The notes: generated from the letters alone by a model not told the origin. Counted from the first letter of the stretch, positions 1 through 8,945 are shown. The stretch is 64,000 nt of DNA from Treponema sp. (GCA_031276295.1 JAISNI010000052.1:17566-81565), one strand, 5' to 3'. Made by a program: numbers and translations.

Positions 1-825
1 CGGAACTTATCAAAGCCGGAATTGGCGGAATATGCCGTAGCGTTTGAACGCTATAAAATAGAGAATCATGATGAAATCAGGAACAGGCTAAACAAATACT
101 ATAGCGAAGGCGGCGACATAAAACCCCTGAATTGCGAACTAAAAGGGCAGCGTTATACCCTGGATATTCCGTTTCTGCACGATATTTTTGAGCAGGTCAA
201 CCAGCCGCTTCTTAAAAAGTATTTTGACGAAGTTGTTCCTGAAGATGAGCGGCGGAACGGCGCGGCGGCGGAGCAGGATACCTTTAGGGTGCTCTTGATA
301 GGAGGCTTTAGCCAACTGCCCTGTGTGGAAAAAGCCGTTAAAGACTTTCTGAACATTGATTTAGCGGAACTATACGATAAGCGCATCGCCCACGTAAATG
401 TAAACGAGAAGTTCATCGCGGTTGCCCACGGTGCGGCAATATATGGGGAAAAAGCAGGGGATGCCCCGGAAATCTGTCTGTTTGAAATCGGCGTCAAAGC
501 CTTTGACGGGCAAGAAACCTATAATGACGTTATGGTACGGGAAAACACCGAATTGAAAGCGCTGCGAGAGGTTCAGTGGAGCGCTCCCTACTATATTGTC
601 GATCCGGCAAAGGGAAACGTAACCGTTTATTGCCGGACTTCCGCGGGAGGTGAACAGACTGTCCGCCTGGACATTGCTGAAGTTTGTACCGCAAGCTGCC
701 GCGTGCGGCTTGGCGTTATCACACGGGGCAGGCGCTACACGCTCCACATCCAAAACATCGATACCAACACGGAATGTATGCGGGACATTTCGGCGCTGAT
801 TGCGGACTACAGGAATCGTAATTAA
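1..825 (+). CDS. Hsp70-like (actin-fold ATPase) protein, C-terminal part, truncated by window start
   Basis: Frame is open from base 1. 'RVLLIGGFSQLPCVEKAVKDFL' and 'AVAHGAAIYG' resemble the Hsp70 phosphate-2/adenosine motifs. Confidence 0.75.
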   Translation, partial: RNLSKPELAEYAVAFERYKIENHDEIRNRLNKYYSEGGDIKPLNCELKGQRYTLDIPFLHDIFEQVNQPLLKKYFDEVVPEDERRNGAAAEQDTFRVLLIGGFSQLPCVEKAVKDFLNIDLAELYDKRIAHVNVNEKFIAVAHGAAIYGEKAGDAPEICLFEIGVKAFDGQETYNDVMVRENTELKALREVQWSAPYYIVDPAKGNVTVYCRTSAGGEQTVRLDIAEVCTASCRVRLGVITRGRRYTLHIQNIDTNTECMRDISALIADYRNRN

Positions 826-835
826 GGGGAAGCAG

Positions 836-1720
836 ATGCTGGATAAAAATACCATTAATAAGGTTACAAACGCGCTGATTGAGGCAGGCAAGAGCAGTAC
901 CCCGGAACTGGAAGATCGCCTGAATATCTGTGAATCCGTACTCGGCGCCTACATCCCCGCCGATAGGGATTTGGAGAGCCTTCAGGATGCCGATGCCCTT
1001 ACGAAGTTTTTTGGCAAATATCTTTTCCGTGCTCCGGATAAACTGTTCAAGCAGGGCAGGGGTGTAATTATCGCCTTGAATCATATTCTGGACGCCCTTG
1101 ATGAGCGGCGGCGGAGTCTGAACCTGACCGTGGAAGCACTTGACAGGGTCAAGTCGGAGCTTGCCATGCAGCAGGCACGGATAGAATCTTTTAACGCCTT
1201 GCAGGAGGAGTTTGACCATGACAAGGCTGCCTTATCGAACCTGACCAAAGAGGCGGCCCGCCTGGAGGCGCGGCAGGATGCCCAGCGGGAAGAACATGGC
1301 AAGATACAGAAAGGTATTGATGATGTCAACGAGCTTATTAAGCAAAAACAGGCGTTCATTGATGACCAAAATCAGGAAATTGCGAAATGTGAAACAGATT
1401 TTGAGGAACTACGGCGGCAATTCAATGATGAATTAACTGACGGGCAAGTCATAGAGATTATCAGGCTTTGTTCCGGTATGGGCCTGCTTGCCAAAGCCAA
1501 TCTTGACCTTTTCTGCGAGTATGTTACTGACCATGCCCTCTGCGAGCGCTTAAAAGCGGCTGCCCTGATTACCACGGAAAGGCTAAAACCTTTACAAGAA
1601 TATGAGGCGCGGTTGGATTCGGCGTTTGCGGGCTACCGGGAATGTCTCCGGGAGATAATCCGGGGCTTACCGCAGTATGCGGGTACCGGCGGCCTTATAC
1701 ATACGGAGGCGAAACAATGA
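836..1720 (+). CDS. Coiled-coil protein of unknown function
   Basis: ATG at 836 preceded by an AAGGGG SD-like sequence. Long heptad-like central region (LNLTVEALDRVKSELAMQQARIES...). Stop overlaps next start (ATGA). Confidence 0.75.
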   Translation: MLDKNTINKVTNALIEAGKSSTPELEDRLNICESVLGAYIPADRDLESLQDADALTKFFGKYLFRAPDKLFKQGRGVIIALNHILDALDERRRSLNLTVEALDRVKSELAMQQARIESFNALQEEFDHDKAALSNLTKEAARLEARQDAQREEHGKIQKGIDDVNELIKQKQAFIDDQNQEIAKCETDFEELRRQFNDELTDGQVIEIIRLCSGMGLLAKANLDLFCEYVTDHALCERLKAAALITTERLKPLQEYEARLDSAFAGYRECLREIIRGLPQYAGTGGLIHTEAKQ

Positions 1721-2937
1721 AATGCGGCGTGTGCGGAAAGCGCGTTACCGGCGCCCAAACTGCTATCTGTGAAGTCTGCGGCACGGCCGTTTTACCCGCA
1801 CCCTTACTATCGGAAGCGGATATCAAGCAATACCAGCGGACCTGCGCAATAGGTAAAGCCGCATGGGAGCACGTGTTACGCCTGCGGGAAGAGGCTGAAA
1901 AGCTGGCCCTGGATATTGAAAACATGAAAGGTGTCTCTAAACGGCTGACGCAGGAAGTCATAGAGAAGAAAACAGAAGCCGAGCGGCTGATAAAGGACGC
2001 TGAAGACAGGAAGGCGGCATCCGAACATTTGAAAAAGGAAATTAACAGCAGGAAAGATGAATACGCCGATTTGGAGCAGAAAATTAAACAGGCACAACAG
2101 GAGCTTTCTACTCTACGAGCACAGGTAAAAGAAGAAAGCAAAAGAAAGCTCGCGGCACCGCAGGCCGCGCCCACACAACAGCCGCCGGTTAATTTTGTGT
2201 ATGTGGAGGGCGGGACATTTTCCATGGGGAGCACTAACGGGGACGATGATGAGAAGCCCGTGCATACGGTAACGGTGAAGGGCTTTTACATGAGCAAGTA
2301 CGAGGTAACGCAGAAGGAATGGGCGGAGGTGATGGGGAATAATCCCAGCTACTTTAAGGGTGATAATCTGCCGGTGGAGAACGTAAGCTGGTACGATGCG
2401 ATAGAGTACTGCAACCGGCGGAGCGTAAATGAAGGGTTGACGCCCGCGTACACGATGGACAAAACGCGCGGCGATCCAAACAACCGGAGTCAATATGATA
2501 CAGTAAAGTGGGTGGTAACATGGAACCGCGGGGCGAACGGGTACCGGTTGCCGACCGAGGCGGAATGGGAGTACGCGGCCAAGGGAGGGTGCAAGGACTA
2601 CCCTGTGTATGAGTACAGCGGGAGCAACAATGTGGCTAGTGTCGGCTGGTATTACGGGACCAGCGGGGGGAGTACGCATCCGGTGGGGACCAAGACGCCG
2701 AACAGCCTGGGGTTGTACGATATGAGCGGGAACGTGTGGGAATGGTGCTGGGACTGGTATGGCGATTATACCGGCGGCGCCCAGACTGATCCAGTGGGCG
2801 CGTCCTCGGGTTCGTACCGCCTTCTTCGCGGCGGTAGCTGGGACTACACCGCGCAGTACGCGCGTTCTGCCGGCCGGAACTGCGACGCCCCGTCTTATCG
2901 GTACGACCTTCTGGGCTTCCGGCTCGTGCGCCCTTAG
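1717..2937 (+). CDS. Zinc-ribbon + coiled-coil + FGE-sulfatase/C-type-lectin-fold protein, possible DGR target
   Basis: N-term MKCGVCG...CEVCG. Coiled coil. Then 'VNFVYVEGGTFSMGS...YEVTQKEWAEVMG...YRLPTEAEWEYAAKGG...NVWEWCWDWY...LLRGGSWDYTAQYARSAGRNCDAPSYRYDLLGFRLVRP', typical of the FGE-sulfatase family. Confidence 0.85.
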   Translation: MKCGVCGKRVTGAQTAICEVCGTAVLPAPLLSEADIKQYQRTCAIGKAAWEHVLRLREEAEKLALDIENMKGVSKRLTQEVIEKKTEAERLIKDAEDRKAASEHLKKEINSRKDEYADLEQKIKQAQQELSTLRAQVKEESKRKLAAPQAAPTQQPPVNFVYVEGGTFSMGSTNGDDDEKPVHTVTVKGFYMSKYEVTQKEWAEVMGNNPSYFKGDNLPVENVSWYDAIEYCNRRSVNEGLTPAYTMDKTRGDPNNRSQYDTVKWVVTWNRGANGYRLPTEAEWEYAAKGGCKDYPVYEYSGSNNVASVGWYYGTSGGSTHPVGTKTPNSLGLYDMSGNVWEWCWDWYGDYTGGAQTDPVGASSGSYRLLRGGSWDYTAQYARSAGRNCDAPSYRYDLLGFRLVRP

Positions 2938-2957
2938 TTTAAAGGCTCAAGTTAGGA

Positions 2958-3045
2958 CGAAGCGGCGAAATGCCCGCCCCCGCCGGGCGGCGGGGGTACG
3001 AAGGGGCCGGGACGGCCCCGAAGTAGAGGGCATTGAGCCGCTTCG
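2958..3045. other. Cruciform / branched stem-loop in the intergenic region after the FGE gene
   Basis: Outer stem cgaagcggc/gccgcttcg, extended by aaatgccc/gggcatt. It encloses hairpins cccccgcc-gggc-ggcggggg and ggggccg-gga-cggcccc. Confidence 0.8.
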
Positions 3046-3156
3046 GACGGTCGGAGCAGGCGGCATGGACACTCCCCGGCGTAACGCTTTTAGATCGCAC
3101 GCCTCGGTTCTCGCTGTCTGAACAGCCCGATTCATGCCGCTCATTGCTTTTGCCTC

Positions 3157-4674
3157 CTAAAAAATATCTGTTTTAGCAAATCCAACTTCGATGCTGTTCT
3201 GGTCATTATCGTAAATATGCAACTCCAAAATTCCGTCCTGCAAAAGCCTGAATTCAGCGGCAAAGGAACGCTTTGTTGTCTCAATGCCGTCTACGGGAGT
3301 TACGGGAACTTCAACACCAAACATCGGCTCGCGCCCGTTAAAAGGCGTCCAATCAACGCCCTTGGGCTCATCCGTCTCATAAACATCAAAATGAATGGCT
3401 GTTTGCGTTTTATGAAGTGGCACATAATATTTCCGTGCACTGATATATTTTCCGTTGTCATGAATCTCCATTTCAGAATCCCGAAATAATATATTGCTAA
3501 TTTGGTTTGTATCATCATCCCGTTTGTGACTATCAACCCCGTAAGTATGAGTCGCTGTAGAAACCAGCCAATCGAACGTCGCATAAATCGCGGCCCCAAA
3601 AGCAATCGCCCGTTCGGGCTTGTCCAGCACTATCTCCTTATTGGGAAACTCCTGCCTGAGTCTGTTTATTACCTGCGGCATTTTACTGGCTCCACCAACC
3701 AACACTATCGTGTTTATGTTCGATTCATTTTCCCCGGTTCCTTCTTTATAACGGGCGATCACATCTTTAACCACGCTGACTGTCATATCAAGCAAATAAC
3801 GGGTCATGTGCTCAAACTGCTGCCTGGAAATTTTAAGTCTATATGAATCTTCGCCACTGTCGGGGAAAAAGCCCCGCTTGACTTCATCCTCTGTGGAAAG
3901 CATGTGCTTAATCTGAATAATCTCTCTCTCGAATTGCTCCTCATCTATACTGCCTTGAAGCCGTATATCATTCTCCCGGATAAAATAATCCCGTAATACC
4001 TTATCCCAGTCTGTCCCCCCGACTTTTGTATCCCCGCTTTGAATACGGGTTTTAAATTTCTGCGGTAGCGCCGTGTCATAGCGGACAATAGCGGTGTCGA
4101 AGGTACCACCCCCTAAATCGTAAGTCAGTATCGTCGTTCCATTGTTAATATTTTGATGTGTGGAAAAATAACTTAACGCGGCGGCAACCGGTTCATCAAT
4201 GATCTTAACTGATGTACGGGACAGGCCGGATGCTTCACAGGCGGCTTCCAGAATTGTCTGCCGGTATATATTGGAACCCGACATCGCCGGGACGGCTATT
4301 ACTATGTTTTCAAGTTTAGGGGAAATTGGTATATCAGTAGCCTTCTGCTGCGCAAGCTCAATAATATGCCTGATGATCTTGACGATAATTTCTTTCGCTG
4401 AAAATTTACGTCCGTCAAGGTTGTAAATAATTTTGGAAATAGGCTTCCCACTGCGCATCTCTTTCTTGATATATTTAACACCGTAAGACGGATGCGCTTG
4501 ACACCGTCTCTTGGCCTCAACACCTGTCCTTTCTCCGATTTCCGCCTCATAATAAAAAATCGAAGGAATCCCGTCCCGGTAGTCATCATCATTTGATAAA
4601 AGCGATTCAGGCGCATTGCCGCGTACCGCCGCCGGAAAAGAAAAACATGTGCCAAAGTCAATCCCAAGCTTCAT
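3157..4674 (-). CDS. Hsp70/DnaK-like ATPase
   Basis: Start at MKLGIDFGTCFS (phosphate-1 loop), 'TILTYDLGGGTFDTAIV' (phosphate-2), 'IVLVGGASKMPQV' (adenosine motif). Confidence 0.9.
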   Translation of the reverse strand: MKLGIDFGTCFSFPAAVRGNAPESLLSNDDDYRDGIPSIFYYEAEIGERTGVEAKRRCQAHPSYGVKYIKKEMRSGKPISKIIYNLDGRKFSAKEIIVKIIRHIIELAQQKATDIPISPKLENIVIAVPAMSGSNIYRQTILEAACEASGLSRTSVKIIDEPVAAALSYFSTHQNINNGTTILTYDLGGGTFDTAIVRYDTALPQKFKTRIQSGDTKVGGTDWDKVLRDYFIRENDIRLQGSIDEEQFEREIIQIKHMLSTEDEVKRGFFPDSGEDSYRLKISRQQFEHMTRYLLDMTVSVVKDVIARYKEGTGENESNINTIVLVGGASKMPQVINRLRQEFPNKEIVLDKPERAIAFGAAIYATFDWLVSTATHTYGVDSHKRDDDTNQISNILFRDSEMEIHDNGKYISARKYYVPLHKTQTAIHFDVYETDEPKGVDWTPFNGREPMFGVEVPVTPVDGIETTKRSFAAEFRLLQDGILELHIYDNDQNSIEVGFAKTDIF

Positions 4675-6292
4675 AATTGTGTCCTTTTTGCTGCCGGCTT
4701 TCTGCCTTTTCCAGGAGTCGAACGACCGCCTGTTTAATAACAATACCGTCTGCCTTATACCCTTCGGATACAAGTTCTTTTATAACATTTGTTGTAGAAG
4801 ATGATGAATTATCTACATGATCTTCATCGGGGTTATATGTATCGCCGCTTTGTGGGCGGACCGGCGTAAAGCCCCATTGTTTTATAAAATCGTCGATTTT
4901 GAGTATGATTGATTCCCACACACTGGAAAGTTTATTTAATTCTTTTTTTCTTTCTTCCGGTATTTTCGGCAAAAGCAACTGTTTTTCAATTTCAATTGAT
5001 TGTTTTCCAGCAATTTTTTTAAGGCTGATACAAAAATCAATAAGAAATTTTAAATTATCTTTATTTTTATTCCGGTACTTTACTAATTCCTCCTGTTCTC
5101 TGCGTGAACTATCAAGGGCTGTCTTGTTTTGTCTCAATTCTGCATCGAGCTTGTCTATCTGTTCCTGTAAACGCACATTCTCTGAAGATAAGACTTCATA
5201 GGTATTCTTGGCATCAGCAAGCTGGCTCTGTAAATGACTATTAGTCCAATTTAATGTACTATTGGTATGCTGAACGTCAGCAAGCTGAATCCGTAAATCA
5301 TTATTAGTCCGATTTAATGTACTATTAGTACAGTTGGTTTCATCAAGCACTGTTTGCATATCCTGAACTTGTTGTTGTAAGTCCTGGCAGCGTTTAACTA
5401 GTTTATTATACTCATTTTGCTGTAAATCAAATTCAGCCTTATTTATTTCGGCTTTCGCGGCCGGCTGTGGCTCCAAAGTTGACTGATCACTTGTTGTATT
5501 TACCGATGAGCTACGTTTGTCTTTGTTATCTTCAATAGGCTTGTTAAAAACATCAAGTGTTTCTTTAGTAGGAATTCCGATAATACAAGTAATGTCCTCT
5601 CTAACTTGGATACTTCCGATTCTCGGCGATGTACTAAAATTATACATAGGATCCGAATCTGTAGGGTTATAAGAAATTCTGTCATTATCATTTAACCTTA
5701 TCCATACACCCCCTTCTTGTTGGTGGCATAAAACTTTTTTCCCATAGTAAGAAAGGTTTCCATATAACTGCTGATTTGAAGAACCGCGCAGTCCTTTCCC
5801 GTCATCTCTCTTAGCCTGGTAGTCGCCGTCAATCCAATAATCAAGACAATTCCAAAAATCATGGAACTCATTTACATCTGTATTATAGGTGTCGGGATGA
5901 TAATAACCGCGTATTGGTTCTATATCAGCCCCCCATGAGTAACCTGTATAGAGTAATACGTTAATATTTGGATTTCTCTTTTTTACTTTTCCCATAATAT
6001 AGTACAATTCTTTCCACTGTAAAACTGGTTCGCCGCCGCTGATTGTTATACCGTCTATATTCTTCGAGCCAATAATTTCAGCAATGATGTCATCACATGG
6101 AACAAGATTGCCTCCGTCTTTCGGCTGGGCATTCGGAGCCAGGCAGCCTTCGCAGCGTTTATTACAGCCCTGTACCCAGATACCATAACGGCGGCCTGGT
6201 CCCAGATTTGTTATACCATTGCAGATAAAATGCAGCCTGAGCGTTTTTTCCCGTTTATAAGTGAGAATTTCATTGATTTCCTTACCTTCCAT
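4658..6292 (-). CDS. Radical SAM (NrdG-like activating enzyme) fused to a long coiled-coil C-terminus
   Basis: 'YGIWVQGCNKRCEGCLAPNAQ' (CxxxCxxC cluster motif) and 'GITISGGEPVLQW'. C-terminal half is heptad-rich. Overlaps the Hsp70 start. Confidence 0.8.
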   Translation of the reverse strand: MEGKEINEILTYKREKTLRLHFICNGITNLGPGRRYGIWVQGCNKRCEGCLAPNAQPKDGGNLVPCDDIIAEIIGSKNIDGITISGGEPVLQWKELYYIMGKVKKRNPNINVLLYTGYSWGADIEPIRGYYHPDTYNTDVNEFHDFWNCLDYWIDGDYQAKRDDGKGLRGSSNQQLYGNLSYYGKKVLCHQQEGGVWIRLNDNDRISYNPTDSDPMYNFSTSPRIGSIQVREDITCIIGIPTKETLDVFNKPIEDNKDKRSSSVNTTSDQSTLEPQPAAKAEINKAEFDLQQNEYNKLVKRCQDLQQQVQDMQTVLDETNCTNSTLNRTNNDLRIQLADVQHTNSTLNWTNSHLQSQLADAKNTYEVLSSENVRLQEQIDKLDAELRQNKTALDSSRREQEELVKYRNKNKDNLKFLIDFCISLKKIAGKQSIEIEKQLLLPKIPEERKKELNKLSSVWESIILKIDDFIKQWGFTPVRPQSGDTYNPDEDHVDNSSSSTTNVIKELVSEGYKADGIVIKQAVVRLLEKAESRQQKGHNYEAWD

Positions 6293-6304
6293 TAGACACC
6301 TCTT

Positions 6305-6889
6305 TCATTTATCATTCCAGTTTTCCGCAATATCCAAAGTTACTGATTTAATGTTCCTAATCGTTTCAGCATCCAGATTACAGTCAGAAAAAGCATGGGC
6401 TTTAATTTTTTTTATTCTATCAGGGATTCCTTTTATTGAACATAACTTTATACATTGAAAAAAAGCATAGTTGCCGATTGTACCAAGGCGCGATTTTCCT
6501 TCAATAAATACCTGTTCCAACTCTCGGCACGCCCAAAACGCCCCGTTATTATCCTCATCCTTGCTCTCATCCGGGTTATTGCCGATAAACTCAACGGAAG
6601 AGGGTATCAATACTTTTTTTATCCGGCTGCGCGCAAAACAATGGCCGGCAATCACACGGATATTCCCCGGCACAACGGCAATCTCTGAGTTGCCCTTATA
6701 CTTTACTATAACATCCCCATCTATCTCAAATTGGGCAGGATCAAACAGTTTTTGCCGGAATTGATTGAGTTTCTGTTTGTATTGCTCTATATCGAATTCA
6801 GAAATCAAAGGGAATTGTAAGACTGAATTACCACAAAATTCACAGGTATCGCTATTTTCAGTATTAATACCGCAGACACCGCATTTCAT
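6305..6889 (-). CDS. Zinc-ribbon + LRR_5 (BspA-like) domain protein
   Basis: MKCGVCGINTENSDTCEFCGNSVLQFPLISEFDIEQY, followed by LRR_5-like 'IRVIAGHCFARSRIKKVLIPSSVEFIG...LGTIGNYAFFQCIKLCSI'. Confidence 0.7.
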   Translation of the reverse strand: MKCGVCGINTENSDTCEFCGNSVLQFPLISEFDIEQYKQKLNQFRQKLFDPAQFEIDGDVIVKYKGNSEIAVVPGNIRVIAGHCFARSRIKKVLIPSSVEFIGNNPDESKDEDNNGAFWACRELEQVFIEGKSRLGTIGNYAFFQCIKLCSIKGIPDRIKKIKAHAFSDCNLDAETIRNIKSVTLDIAENWNDK

Positions 6890-7265
6890 TGTAATCACCT
6901 CATTTAGACTTCGTTTTATAGAGTAATACCAAGAATACTAACGATAGATTATTGACAAGAAACCAAAAAGCGTCAACTTGGTAGGGGAAGCGGCTTGAAC
7001 CTCTTCCCCTGCCTTCCTGTTCGTATCTTCCGCCTTTTGGGCATTTTGTGTCAATCCCCCGTTGCATATTGGGTATTTGTACTATTCTTTCGGGGCTAGT
7101 ATCCGGACACTAATGAAACGGTGAATTGATTTTTTCTTATTTCCTTTTTGCCCGCCCTCGCAATGTTACGCATTGCTTTATAAGGGACGGTCAACGTCAT
7201 ATCCGGCCAGAACGTTATATGCAATGCGCCCTAAATTGCTTCCGATCAACCCGCTGTCTCCGTAC

Positions 7266-8945
7266 TTACCCCCTCTTCAACCGCTTCCGCGCCGCTTCCA
7301 GACATTCCCGTTTGAAGATAACAACGGAAACGCCGCGGTATTCCATTTCTTTTTTCAGAAGCGCGGCGTTTTCTTCAACAAACTGCTTCTTCGCCTCCAA
7401 TTCTACAAGATGCTCCGGCGCTACGCCCAGGCCCAGGATAAGGCTCCGCAGTTTTGCGGACGGAATGATGGTTTCCTGGCAGCCGGTCATGGCGACAATA
7501 GAGTTGTCCAGGATGATGAGGGTCATAGGGGTATTGGCAGAAACCGCGTCGAGGAGGCCGGTCATACCTGAATGGAGGAAGGTTGAATCGCCTATGACGG
7601 CGGCGGCATAGGGAATGCCGGCTTCGGCTGCGCCCCGCGCCATACCGATGGACGCGCCCATGCAGACAATGGACTCTATGATCTGCCAGGGCGGGCTTGC
7701 ACCCAGCGAGTAACATCCAATGTCGCTCGTCAGGGCCACCGAGGGATGATTCGGCGCGGGGTCCAGTTCTTCGGTAACTTTTTTGATAACCGTATAGCTG
7801 TCTCCATGAGGGCAGCCCGCGCAAAGCTGAGGGGGCCGGTTGGGTAGCCGCGGCGGTATTGATAGGGAGGAAAGAACAGTAGGCAGCGGAGGAAGCCCCA
7901 GGGCGGCGCGTACATTATCGGGATCAAGCTCTCCGGTACGGACAACAGGGCCAGGGCTTTTTCCGTCAAAATCTTTAAGTTTCCCGGCAATTTTGACGGT
8001 AAGGGGCAGTATCCCCCGGAGCTTCTCCTCGATAAAGGGCTGGCCTTCCTCAAGCAGCAATACTTTTTCCGCCTTTTCGCAGAGATTCCTGACGGCGTTA
8101 AGCGGCAGGGGATAGGCCCCGATGTGGAGCCGGGCCGGCGCTTTGCCGTGCAAGGCCGTGAGGTCTTCAAGATTCTCCTCGTAGTAGTTCCCGCCAAGGC
8201 CGGAAGTGATCACCGCAAAACTGGTATCACGGCCTTCCATTTCGAGCCTGTTTACCGGATGCGCATCCGACCATGCGGAGAGGCTTTCCTGTTTTTCTAT
8301 AAGACGCGCGTAATTACGCCGCGCAAAAACAGGCAGAAGCATCCATTCGGTTTTATCCTTGATCTTGATACAGGGATTCTGTTCCCGTACCGGTTTCAGC
8401 ACCACCGCCGCGCGGGCATGGGCAAGACGTGTCGTAAGCCGGATCATCACCGGTACATGGAAACGCTCGGAAATATCAAAGGCGTCCCTGGTCATGTCGT
8501 AGGCTTCCTGCTGATTGCGCGGTTCCAGGCACGGGATCATGGCAAAGGATGCATAAAAGCGGGAATCCTGCTCATTCTGGGAACTGTGCATACCGGGATC
8601 ATCGGCCGCCGCAATAACAAGGCCGCCGTGAATACCAAGAAGGCTGCCGTTGATAAAGGGATCGGCGGCAACGTTAAGCCCCACGTGTTTCATGGTAACA
8701 AGGGCACGGTGTCCGGCAAAGGATGTTCCCAGCGCAGCTTCCGCCGCGGTCTTTTCGTTGGCGCACCAGCGCGCGCAAACCTCACCGTATTGCCCGCATT
8801 GGGCGATAAGGTATTCCATAATTTCGGTTGACGGCGTTCCAGGATACCCGTAAGCGGCGCTGAGCCCCGCGTGGAGGGCGCCTGCGGCAACCGCCTCGTC
8901 TCCCAGGTAGGCTTCGGTTTGTCCCGTGGAATTCGAATCGCTCAT
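7266..8945 (-). CDS. iorA: Indolepyruvate:ferredoxin oxidoreductase alpha-subunit-like protein lacking a C-terminal ferredoxin domain
   Basis: 'YLGDEAVAAGALHAGLSAAYGYPGTPSTEI', 'ALVTMKHVGLNVAADPF', 'CAGCPHG', 'AAVIGDSTFLHSGMTGLLDA'. Ends at 'ECLEAARKRLKRG*' with no CxxCxxC cluster after it. Confidence 0.8.
   Translation of the reverse strand: MSDSNSTGQTEAYLGDEAVAAGALHAGLSAAYGYPGTPSTEIMEYLIAQCGQYGEVCARWCANEKTAAEAALGTSFAGHRALVTMKHVGLNVAADPFINGSLLGIHGGLVIAAADDPGMHSSQNEQDSRFYASFAMIPCLEPRNQQEAYDMTRDAFDISERFHVPVMIRLTTRLAHARAAVVLKPVREQNPCIKIKDKTEWMLLPVFARRNYARLIEKQESLSAWSDAHPVNRLEMEGRDTSFAVITSGLGGNYYEENLEDLTALHGKAPARLHIGAYPLPLNAVRNLCEKAEKVLLLEEGQPFIEEKLRGILPLTVKIAGKLKDFDGKSPGPVVRTGELDPDNVRAALGLPPLPTVLSSLSIPPRLPNRPPQLCAGCPHGDSYTVIKKVTEELDPAPNHPSVALTSDIGCYSLGASPPWQIIESIVCMGASIGMARGAAEAGIPYAAAVIGDSTFLHSGMTGLLDAVSANTPMTLIILDNSIVAMTGCQETIIPSAKLRSLILGLGVAPEHLVELEAKKQFVEENAALLKKEMEYRGVSVVIFKRECLEAARKRLKRG

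Noticed and set aside
4658-6292. Canonical anaerobic ribonucleotide reductase activase (nrdG)
   Set aside because: No nrdD adjacent and a large coiled-coil extension; gene symbol withheld.
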